NCBI GenBank assembly: GCA_014534235.1
Contig: JACVRW010000024.1
Span: 1-33,265 of the forward strand
From: Thermoleophilaceae bacterium
GTDB taxonomy: Bacteria > Actinomycetota > Thermoleophilia > Solirubrobacterales > Thermoleophilaceae
DNA: 33,265 nucleotides
Direction of reading: 5' to 3'
Shown: piece by piece, positions 7,275 through 13,797 of the stretch
Numbering within the stretch: position 1 is the first letter of the stretch
Layout of the letters: each line of letters opens with the position of its first letter
Program-made: the position numbers and the translations under genes
The notes under the pieces: model-generated
Seen by the model: only the letters and a program-made list of their open reading frames with translations
Told to the model about the DNA's origin: nothing
Database searches by the model: none

Positions 7275-8419
7275 TCGACTTCGAGCTGACGGACGAGCAG
7301 CGGCTCGTCAGGGAGACCGCGCGCGAGTTCACCGATCGGGAGATAGTCCCGCGCGTACGCGAGAACGACCGCAACGAGCGCTTCGACACCGAGCTCGTCA
7401 AGAAGATCGCCGACATGGGGTTCCTGGGGGCGATCGTCCCGGAGGAGTACGGCGGTCGCGGCGTGGACTACCGCACCTACGGGCTGATCGTCGAGGAGAT
7501 CGGCCGCGGGGACTCCGCCATGCGCACGGTGGTCTCGGTGGTCACGTCACTCGTGTGCTCGTCGATCGCGCGCTGGGGCAGCGAGGAGCAGAAGCGGGAG
7601 TGGCTGCCGCGGCTCTGCTCCGGCGAGGCGCTCGGCTGCTTCGGGCTGACCGAGCCCGACACCGGCTCCGACGCCGCGAACCTGAAGACCCGCGCCGAGA
7701 AGGTCAACGGGAGCTGGCGCATCACCGGCGGAAAGATGTGGATCTCGCTCGGGAACTACTCGAAGCTGGCTCTGGTCTTCGCGCAAACCGATCCACAGGC
7801 GAAGCACAGGGGCATCGCCTGCTTCCTCGTGCCGACCGAACAACCGGGCTTTACGAGCCAGGAGATCCACGGCAAGCTCGGGCTCCGTGGGTCCGACACG
7901 GCGGAGCTCTCGCTAGACGGCGTGGAGGGGGAGCTGATGGGCGAGGTCGGCGACGGCTTCAAGGTCGCCATGACCGCGCTCGACTCCGGCCGCTACAGCG
8001 TCGCCGCCGGCTGCGTGGGGATCTGCCAGGGCTGCGTGGACGCCTCCGTCTCGTACGCGAAGGAGCGCCGGCAGTTCGACCGGCCGATCGCCTCGTTCCA
8101 GCTCGTGCAGGAGATGATCGCGGAGATGGTCGTGGAGACCGACGCGGCCCGGGCCCTCGTGTGGCGGGCCGGGTGGCTGAAGGACACAGGCCGCCCTAAC
8201 ACAACGGAGACCTCGATCGCCAAGCTGTACGCGACCGAGGCGGCGGTCAAGTGCGCCAACACCGCGATCCAGGTGCACGGCGGCTCGGGCTACGTCGACG
8301 ACTATCCGGTCGAGCGCTATCTGCGCGACGCGCGGGTCACCACCCTCTACGAGGGCACGTCTCAGATCCAGAAGCTGATCATCGCGCGGGCCGTCACGGG
8401 CGTGAACGCGCTGAGCTGA
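7271..8419 (+). CDS. Acyl-CoA dehydrogenase
   Basis: A 382-residue FAD-dependent acyl-CoA dehydrogenase of standard length, oxidising an acyl-CoA to the 2-enoyl-CoA and passing electrons to ETF. Both family signatures are present: GCFGLTEPDTGSDAANLKT (about 122-140) and, near the C-terminus, GGSGYVDDYPVERYLRDAR followed by TLYEGTSQIQ, in which Glu361 is the probable catalytic base, positioned as in short-chain and related dehydrogenases. Chain-length preference cannot be read reliably. It follows a SnoaL-like gene with a 4-base overlap; an enoyl-CoA hydratase lies 19 kb away in this window but is not in the same operon. Confidence 0.95.
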   Translation: MIDFELTDEQRLVRETAREFTDREIVPRVRENDRNERFDTELVKKIADMGFLGAIVPEEYGGRGVDYRTYGLIVEEIGRGDSAMRTVVSVVTSLVCSSIARWGSEEQKREWLPRLCSGEALGCFGLTEPDTGSDAANLKTRAEKVNGSWRITGGKMWISLGNYSKLALVFAQTDPQAKHRGIACFLVPTEQPGFTSQEIHGKLGLRGSDTAELSLDGVEGELMGEVGDGFKVAMTALDSGRYSVAAGCVGICQGCVDASVSYAKERRQFDRPIASFQLVQEMIAEMVVETDAARALVWRAGWLKDTGRPNTTETSIAKLYATEAAVKCANTAIQVHGGSGYVDDYPVERYLRDARVTTLYEGTSQIQKLIIARAVTGVNALS

Positions 8420-8430
8420 CTGCGCGGCGC

Positions 8431-8445
8431 GGCGCCCCCGGCGCC
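8431..8445 (+). terminator. GC-rich hairpin after acyl-CoA dehydrogenase
   Basis: Twelve bases after the stop codon, GGCGCC-CCC-GGCGCC forms a perfect 6-bp stem with a 3-base loop. There is no T-tract, so termination is only a possibility; the remaining 140-base gap to the convergent PLP-enzyme gene holds no supported gene. Confidence 0.35.
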
Positions 8446-8559
8446 CGGGAATGATCCGAGCGGGCCGGACGTCCGCAACCTGTGGTTCCTCATCCGTCCG
8501 GGCAGCGCCGCGATCTGGGTGATGTGGCTCCGGGCCTTCCGGCGGCGCGCGGAGCGGGC

Positions 8560-9786
8560 TCAGACCGCCGCCAGCGCCTCCAGCAGCCGGTCCACCTCGT
8601 CCTCGGTCGTGTAGTGCACAAAGCCGGCGCGGACGGCGCCGGCCGGCCCCAGGCCGAGCGCGCGCATCGGCTCGAGCGCGTAGTAGTTCCCGTCCCAGAC
8701 GTAGATCCCGCGCTCCGCGAGCCGCGCCGCCACGCTGCGCGGCTCGTGACCGGCGAGGTTGAAGCAGAAGGTGGGCGTGCGACCCTTCGGGCGCGGGATC
8801 CCGTAGAGCGTCAGGTGGTCGGGAATGCCGGCAAGGAAGCGCTCGGCCAGGGCCGTCTCGTGCCGCTCGATCCGCTCGAAGGCGGCGTCGAGTTCGCCGT
8901 CGCCGAGCGAGCGCAGGTAGTCGACCGCCGCCGCGGTCCCGGCGATCGCCTCATGCGACTGCGTGCCGGTCTCGAACCGGTGGCCCGGCGGCGTCTCGCT
9001 CGCGGGTCTCACCCGGTCGGCCGGCAGCGACTCCGCGAGATCCGGCCGGATCGCCGCGATCCCCAGGTGCGGGCCGAAGAACTTGTATGGGGAGCAGAGC
9101 AGCACGTCGATGCCCCAGGCGCGTGCCCGCAGGCGCCGGTGCGGCGCCAGGTGGACGCCGTCGGCCCAGGCGAGTGCGCCGGCTCGGTGGGCCGCCGCGG
9201 CGATGCGCGCGGCGTTCGGGATCGACCCCACCGCGTTCGAGCCCAGCGTGAACGCCACGACGCGGGTCCGCTTGCCGATCAGCTCCTCGAGCGCGTCCTC
9301 ATCGAGCGTCACGTCGTCCGTCCGGATGGGCGCGGTCCTGACGACGAGGTCGTGGTCGCGGGCCACCAGCAGCCAGGGCGAGACGTTGGCGTCGTGGTCG
9401 AGCTGGGTGACCACGATCTCGTCGCCCGCCTGGAGCGTGCGGCCGACGGCGTGCGCCAGCTGGAAGTTGAGCGTCGTCATGTTCGCCCCGAACGCGATCC
9501 CCTGGGGCTCCGCGCCGGTGAACTCCGCGGCGTCCAACCGGGCTCGGGCCACCGAGTCGTCGGTGGCAGTCGAGGTTGCGAAGGCTCCCCCGAGGTTCGC
9601 GTTCGAGTCGCGCAGGTAGCCGGCCACGGCGTCGATCACCTCCTGCGGCGTCTGCGATCCGCCCGGCCCGTCGAGGTAGGCGGCGCCCGCGGCGAGCGCC
9701 GGAAAGCGCTCGCGCACCGCCGCGAGGTCAAGCGGCGGCGTGCTCCTTGAGGTAGTGGAGGAGGCCACCGCTTTGAAGGATCTCAC
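8560..9786 (-). CDS. Cysteine desulfurase-like PLP enzyme (aminotransferase class V)
   Basis: A 408-residue fold-type I PLP enzyme of the cysteine desulfurase-like group (TIGR01976-like). YLDGPGGSQTP (37-47) replaces the N-terminal motif of true desulfurases; WADGVHLAPH (about 207-216) holds the PLP-ring Asp209, and CSPYKFFGPHLG (231-242) contains the Schiff-base Lys235. GTQSHEAIAGTAAAVDYL is the next conserved block. The mobile catalytic-cysteine loop of IscS/SufS is not obvious, so activity on cysteine is uncertain. The GTG at 9786 overlaps the aconitase 3' end by 59 bases and its GGAAGGAG is very close; a GTG six codons later is an alternative start. It is probably co-transcribed with the aconitase. 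Confidence 0.87.
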   Translation of the reverse strand: MRSFKAVASSTTSRSTPPLDLAAVRERFPALAAGAAYLDGPGGSQTPQEVIDAVAGYLRDSNANLGGAFATSTATDDSVARARLDAAEFTGAEPQGIAFGANMTTLNFQLAHAVGRTLQAGDEIVVTQLDHDANVSPWLLVARDHDLVVRTAPIRTDDVTLDEDALEELIGKRTRVVAFTLGSNAVGSIPNAARIAAAAHRAGALAWADGVHLAPHRRLRARAWGIDVLLCSPYKFFGPHLGIAAIRPDLAESLPADRVRPASETPPGHRFETGTQSHEAIAGTAAAVDYLRSLGDGELDAAFERIERHETALAERFLAGIPDHLTLYGIPRPKGRTPTFCFNLAGHEPRSVAARLAERGIYVWDGNYYALEPMRALGLGPAGAVRAGFVHYTTEDEVDRLLEALAAV

Positions 9787-11686
9787 GCTCCTTCCGCGCG
9801 AAGTCGTGGGTCACGGCGAAGTCCTCGCCGAACTCCTCGATCCGGACGGTTATCGAATCGGCGCCGCTCTCGAGCTCGTCCCTCACGGCGGGAAGCGTCC
9901 AGGTGTCCCCCACCCTCGCCCGGTCGTAGTCCAACTCGTGCATGAACGTCAGCGCGAGGATCCCTTGGGCCACCAGGTTGCGCCGGTGGATGCGCGCGAA
10001 CGACTTCGCAAACACCGCCTTCACCCCGAGCTGGAGCGGGGCCAGCGCGGCATGCTCGCGCGACGACCCCTGCCCATAGTTGTGGCCGCCCACGATGAAG
10101 CCCGTCCCCCACTCGCGCATGCGCTTGCGGAACTCGGGGTCGCGGTGCTGGAACGTGAACTCGGCGATCGCGGGGATGTTCGAGCGGTAGCTCATGACGA
10201 TGACGCCGTCCGGCGCCAGGTCCCCGGTCGAGATGTTGTCCGGCTGGACGGTCGCGATCCGCGCGGAGAGCTCCGGCTCGAGCGGCGTGTGCTCGGGCGG
10301 CGTCTTGATGTTCGGGCCGCGAGGGATCTCGATGTCGTGGGCCTCGTCTCCCGGCGCCGGCGGGAAGATGTGCCTGTCGTCGACGTACGGCTTCAGCTCG
10401 GGCATCTCGAGCAGCTCGGGCGGATCGCCGTACTCCCGCGGGTCGCGGATCTCGCCGTGCAGCATCGACACCGCGGCGAGAGCGGGCGAGCACAGGTACA
10501 CGGAGTCGTCCGGGGTGCCGGAGCGGCCGGGGAAGTTGCGGTTGAACGTGCGCAGCGAGTTCGCGTGCGACGGCGGCGCCTGGCCCATCCCGACGCACGG
10601 GCCGCACACGGGCTCGAGCATCCGCACGCCGCCCTCGACCAGCTGGCGGTAGACGCCGGACTCGGCGATCGCCACGAGGATCTGCCGCGAGCCCGGGGTG
10701 GCGGTCGCGGTCACGCGCTCGTGCACCTCCTGCCCGCCGTTGTCGGCAAGCACGGCGCCTGGGAGCGCCAGGTCGAGATAGGCGGAGTTCACCGACGAGC
10801 CGATGCAGACCTGCTCGACCGGCGTGCCCGCCACCTCCTCCACCGGCACGACGTTGTCGGGGTTCTGTGGCTTCGCGACGAGCGGCCCAAGTTCGGCGAG
10901 GTCGATCTCGATGCGCTCGTCGTACTCGCAGCCTGGCTCTGGCCCGAACTCCGCGAAGTCGTCCTCGCGCTGCTGGCGACGCAGCCACTCCCGGGTGTTC
11001 TCGTCCGGCGGGAAGATGGCGGAGGTGGCGCCGAGCTCGGCGATCATGTTCGCGATCGTGCCCCGCTCGGGGACGGCGAGGTCGGTCGTGCCCGGCCCCG
11101 TGAACTCGAAGACCTTGTTCTTGCCCCCGCGGACGGTCAGCCGGCGCAGCAGCTCGAGGATCACGTCCTTCGCCTGCACCCACGGCCGCGGCAGGGCGTT
11201 CGTCAGGTGAACCTCAACTACCCGGGGGCAGGCGATCTCATAGGGATGCCCGGCCATCGCCACCGCCACGTCGAGGCCTCCGGCCCCGATCGCAATCATC
11301 CCGAGCGCGCCGCTCGTGGTGGTATGCGAGTCGGCGCCCACCAGGATGCCGCCGGGCTTGGCGTAGCGCTCGATGTGGACGTAGTGGCAGATGCCGTTGC
11401 CGGGGCGCGAGTAGTCGATGCCGTACTTGCGGCAGAGCGCCTGCAGCATGCGGTGGTCGTCCGGGTTCTTGAAGTCGAGCTGGATCACGTTGTGGTCCAC
11501 GTACTGCACCGCCCGCTCCACCTGAACCCGTGGGACTTCGAGCTGCTCGAACTGCATCAGCGCCATCGTCCCAGTGGCGTCCTGGAGGAGCGTCTGGTCG
11601 ACCCGCAGCGAGATGGCCGCGGCTGGTGTGAGCTCGCCCGTGACGAGGCGGTCGCGGAGGATCTGGCGAGTGAGGTTCTCGGGCAC
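9728..11686 (-). CDS. Aconitate hydratase, short (Aquifex-type) form
   Basis: A 652-residue aconitase interconverting citrate and isocitrate in the TCA cycle. The length and sequence fit the short mitochondrial/Aquifex-type class rather than the 900-residue AcnA class. 4Fe-4S ligands appear as Cys294 (QVCIGSSVNSAY) and Cys361/Cys364 (EPVCGPCVGMG). Substrate residues are seen in GADSHTTTSGALG (about 117-129) and the C-terminal swivel domain NYGQGSSREHAALAP. The GTG start at 11686 has no obvious Shine-Dalgarno sequence. It is divergent from the HhH gene with 83 bases between starts. A second, full-length AcnA-type gene lies about 2 kb away on the same strand, so the genome carries two aconitase classes close together. 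Confidence 0.93.
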   Translation of the reverse strand: MPENLTRQILRDRLVTGELTPAAAISLRVDQTLLQDATGTMALMQFEQLEVPRVQVERAVQYVDHNVIQLDFKNPDDHRMLQALCRKYGIDYSRPGNGICHYVHIERYAKPGGILVGADSHTTTSGALGMIAIGAGGLDVAVAMAGHPYEIACPRVVEVHLTNALPRPWVQAKDVILELLRRLTVRGGKNKVFEFTGPGTTDLAVPERGTIANMIAELGATSAIFPPDENTREWLRRQQREDDFAEFGPEPGCEYDERIEIDLAELGPLVAKPQNPDNVVPVEEVAGTPVEQVCIGSSVNSAYLDLALPGAVLADNGGQEVHERVTATATPGSRQILVAIAESGVYRQLVEGGVRMLEPVCGPCVGMGQAPPSHANSLRTFNRNFPGRSGTPDDSVYLCSPALAAVSMLHGEIRDPREYGDPPELLEMPELKPYVDDRHIFPPAPGDEAHDIEIPRGPNIKTPPEHTPLEPELSARIATVQPDNISTGDLAPDGVIVMSYRSNIPAIAEFTFQHRDPEFRKRMREWGTGFIVGGHNYGQGSSREHAALAPLQLGVKAVFAKSFARIHRRNLVAQGILALTFMHELDYDRARVGDTWTLPAVRDELESGADSITVRIEEFGEDFAVTHDFARKEREILQSGGLLHYLKEHAAA

Positions 11687-11769
11687 CCCGAGAGTTTTAC
11701 CGCTGCCGTACGCCCGGCGGCCCCGCGCTGCGCGCCGTGCCGCGCCCGCCGGGCGGCTACGATCGACCC

Positions 11770-12321
11770 GTGCCCGACTGCCTCTACTTCACGGACTCCG
11801 ACGAGGCCAACGCACTGATCGCGTCCGACCCCATGGCGCTCCTCATCGGGTTCGAGCTCGACCAGCGGGTCACGGTGCAGAAGGCGTTTCTGGGCCCGCT
11901 GGCGTTGCGGGAGCGCGTCGGGACCCTGGACGCCGAGGCGCTGGCGTCGGCGGATCTCGAGCCCGTGTTTCGCGCCCGGCCCGTCATCCACCGCTACCCG
12001 AAGACGATGGCCCGGCGCGTCCAGGAGCTGGCCGCGCATGTGCGAGACCGCTACGACGGCGATGCGGCCCGCGTCTGGACCGACGCGCGCGACTCGGCCG
12101 AGCTGCGGGCGAACCTCGCGGCCCTTCCCGGGTTCGGCGAGACGAAGATCAAGTCGCTGGGCGCCGTGCTCGCCAAGCACTTCGGTGTGGAAGCCGCGCG
12201 CGAGCTCGTCCCGTGGCATCCGACGCTCGGTGACGTCGACTCCCCAGAGGCCCTCGCGGAGTACGAGGCGGCGAAACGCGAGCACAAGGCCGAATGGGCG
12301 AAGGCTCCGGCGGGGCGGTAG
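11770..12321 (+). CDS. HhH-GPD family protein (TIGR03252-like)
   Basis: A 183-residue protein resembling the uncharacterised actinobacterial HhH-GPD family. DPMALLIGFELDQRVTVQKAFLGPLAL matches the family's D-P-x-A-L-L-I-G...D-Q-x-V-x-x-x-K-A-F opening, and LAALPGFGETKIKSLGAVLAKHFG (about 118-141) is a helix-hairpin-helix DNA-binding motif. The Lys of bifunctional glycosylases is not assignable. It probably binds DNA and may act in base excision repair; that role is inferred from the fold. GTG at 11770 is preferred over the in-frame GTG at 11737, whose extra residues are low-complexity. Its 3' end may overlap the methyltransferase gene if that gene starts at 12294. Confidence 0.8.
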   Translation: MPDCLYFTDSDEANALIASDPMALLIGFELDQRVTVQKAFLGPLALRERVGTLDAEALASADLEPVFRARPVIHRYPKTMARRVQELAAHVRDRYDGDAARVWTDARDSAELRANLAALPGFGETKIKSLGAVLAKHFGVEAARELVPWHPTLGDVDSPEALAEYEAAKREHKAEWAKAPAGR

Positions 12322-12344
12322 GCCACTCGCGCCGAATCGGCGAA

Positions 12345-13007
12345 GTGGCGGGCGAGGCCGTAGGCCCCTCGGACGGGAGCCGCCGACTGGCCGGCGTGGT
12401 CCGCGCTCGCGGCGTGCGGGACGAGCGACTCCTGTCGGCGATCACGGAGATGCCGCGTGCGATGTTCGTGCCACCGAACAAAGCCAGGGCCGCCTACCGG
12501 GACGAACCGATCCCTATCCCCCACGGCCTCGTCACCACGCAGCCGTCCCTGGTGGCGCAGATGGTGGAGGCGCTCGAACTGGAAGGTGCCGAGAAGGTGC
12601 TCGAGGTCGGGACCGGCTACGGATGGCAGACCGCGCTGCTGGCGACGCAGGCGGGGACCGTCTGGAGCATCGAGATGTGGCCCGACGTGGCCGACGCGGG
12701 CCGCGCGAACCTGCACGCCGCGGGCATCCGCAACGCCCACGTGGTGGTCGGGGACGGAACCGAGGGCCTGCCGGCCGAGGCGCCGTTCGACGCGATCATC
12801 GTCACGGCGGCGTTCACCAGCGTGCCTCCGCCGCTGGGGGATCAGCTCGCCGCGGGCGGCCGCCTCGTCCAGCCGATCGGGCCGGGCGGGAGGGACGACG
12901 TCACGCTCTTCGAGAAACGGCCGGACGGCTTGACCCGCGTCCGCACCATCGTGCCCGCTCGCTTCGTGCGGCTGCGCGGAAGCTACGGGTTCCGCGACGA
13001 TCGCTGA
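12345..13007 (+). CDS. Protein-L-isoaspartate O-methyltransferase-like protein
   Basis: About 220 residues with the PCMT layout: the N-terminal helix ARGVRDERLLSAITEMPRAMFVP, the substrate segment AYRDEPIPIPHGLVTTQPSLVAQM (the family's I-x-x-x-Q-T/P-S-x-P-x-x-V-A-x-M region), then the SAM-binding motif VLEVGTGYGWQTALL at about 85-99 and VVVGDGTEGLP. It methylates isoaspartyl residues in damaged proteins if it is a true PCMT; related proteins have other substrates. The start is uncertain: GTG 12345 is used because homology begins just after it, but ATG 12294 (overlapping the HhH gene) and GTG 12395 are in frame. It follows the HhH gene and is convergent with the thioesterase. Confidence 0.87.
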   Translation: MAGEAVGPSDGSRRLAGVVRARGVRDERLLSAITEMPRAMFVPPNKARAAYRDEPIPIPHGLVTTQPSLVAQMVEALELEGAEKVLEVGTGYGWQTALLATQAGTVWSIEMWPDVADAGRANLHAAGIRNAHVVVGDGTEGLPAEAPFDAIIVTAAFTSVPPPLGDQLAAGGRLVQPIGPGGRDDVTLFEKRPDGLTRVRTIVPARFVRLRGSYGFRDDR

Positions 13008-13065
13008 GCGCGGGCACGCGGCGAAGGCGGGCGCCCTCGGTGGCGGACCCACGGTGGGCGAACAG

Positions 13066-13085
13066 GCCGGCGCGGCCACGCCGGC
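13066..13085. terminator. Hairpin between convergent methyltransferase and thioesterase genes
   Basis: GCCGGCG and CGCCGGC form a perfect 7-bp stem around a 6-base loop in the 151-base gap between two convergent genes. It could act as a bidirectional terminator, but no T-tract is present. Nothing else is recognisable in the gap. Confidence 0.35.
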
Positions 13086-13158
13086 GAGGCGCTCCCGACG
13101 GGGGTGGAGCCGCGCGCGGTGAACCTGCGCCGGCGCCCGCGAGGTCAGCTCCGCGCCG

Positions 13159-13596
13159 TCAGCCTCCGTCGGCGCCCGCGCGGCCGCGCTGCGCGCGCAC
13201 GAATATCCCCCGCGCGCCCGCGACCTCGTTCCCGGCCTCGCCGAAGGCACTCGCGCGTAGTAGCACGCTCCGCTCTTCGGACCCCTCCAGCTCGGCCGCG
13301 ACGCGGACGAACGTGCCGACCGGTGCCGGCGCCAGGAGATCCACTTCGAGGCGCCCGGTTACGGCAAACACCTCCTCGCCGTGGAGGAGGAGCGCCATCG
13401 CCTCGTCCAGCGCGGCCGCCAGCACCCCGCCGTGGGCGTATCCCGGCGGGCCCTGGTGGTCCTGCTTGACGAAGAAGCGGCCCTCCACTCCGCCGCCCGG
13501 GCGGCGCTCCAGCTCGAGCTGGAGGCCGAAGAGGTTCGCCGGGCCGCAGCCGAAGCAGAGGTCGTGGTGGACAAGGCGGCTATCGCGCTTTGACAA
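13159..13596 (-). CDS. PaaI-like hotdog-fold thioesterase
   Basis: A 145-residue hotdog-fold protein. LCFGCGPANLFGLQLE (about 13-28) is the N-terminal signature of this thioesterase group and GYAHGGVLAAALDEAMALLL (about 52-71) is the central helix with the H-G-G motif that lines the acyl-CoA active site. It probably hydrolyses an acyl- or aryl-CoA; substrate unknown. The only in-frame start near the beginning of homology is TTG 13596. That codon lies inside the first unit of the 40-bp tandem repeat array, and no Shine-Dalgarno sequence precedes it, so the array appears to supply the 5' end of the gene or to have replaced the original one. Same strand as and downstream of acnA. Confidence 0.82.
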   Translation of the reverse strand: MSKRDSRLVHHDLCFGCGPANLFGLQLELERRPGGGVEGRFFVKQDHQGPPGYAHGGVLAAALDEAMALLLHGEEVFAVTGRLEVDLLAPAPVGTFVRVAAELEGSEERSVLLRASAFGEAGNEVAGARGIFVRAQRGRAGADGG

Positions 13597-13797
13597 AACC
13601 GGTCGCTTCGCTCGCCGTTCTCGAATTACTTGACAAAACCGGTCGCTTCGCTCGCGGTTTTCGAGTTACTTGACAAAACCGGTCGCTTCGCTCGCGGTTT
13701 TCGAATTACTTGACAAAACCGGTCGCTTCGCTCGCGGTTTCCGAATTACTTGACAAAACCGGTCGCTTCGCTCGCGGTTTTCGAGTTACTTGACAAG
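13591..13797. repeat. 40-bp tandem repeat array, five full copies plus a partial
   Basis: Full units start at 13591, 13631, 13671, 13711 and 13751, exactly 40 bases apart with no spacers; a 7-base sixth start is at 13791. Units are almost identical: the 13591 unit has two changes in its CGCGGTTTT arm, the 13711 unit has one T-to-C change, and the units at 13631 and 13751 read CGAGTT where others read CGAATT. Each unit contains AAAACCG and CGGTTTT arms (7 bp) around a 13-base GTCGCTTCGCTCG centre, and each begins (T)TGACA. On the minus strand each unit reads hairpin, T-run, then GTCAAGTAA, echoing the Leu-Val-Lys-stop end of acnA. The array fills the gap between the acnA stop and the thioesterase start. 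Period 40 is not a multiple of 3, so it is not coding. A tandem terminator role is possible. Confidence 0.95.

Noticed and set aside
8446-8630. Small protein containing NLWFLIRPGSAAIWVMWLRAFRRR
   Set aside because: Looks membrane-helix-like, but the frame has no start codon and runs into the 3' end of the PLP-enzyme gene; could be chance.
9740-11818. 692-residue plus-strand gene
   Set aside because: Antisense shadow of the short aconitase; no family features, while the minus strand shows all aconitase motifs.
12294-12345. Long N-terminus for the methyltransferase
   Set aside because: The extra residues are Gly/Ser-rich and unlike the family, and they overlap the HhH gene; kept only as an alternative start.
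13591-13797. CRISPR array
   Set aside because: The 40-base units are contiguous without spacers and no cas gene is near; it is a tandem repeat.
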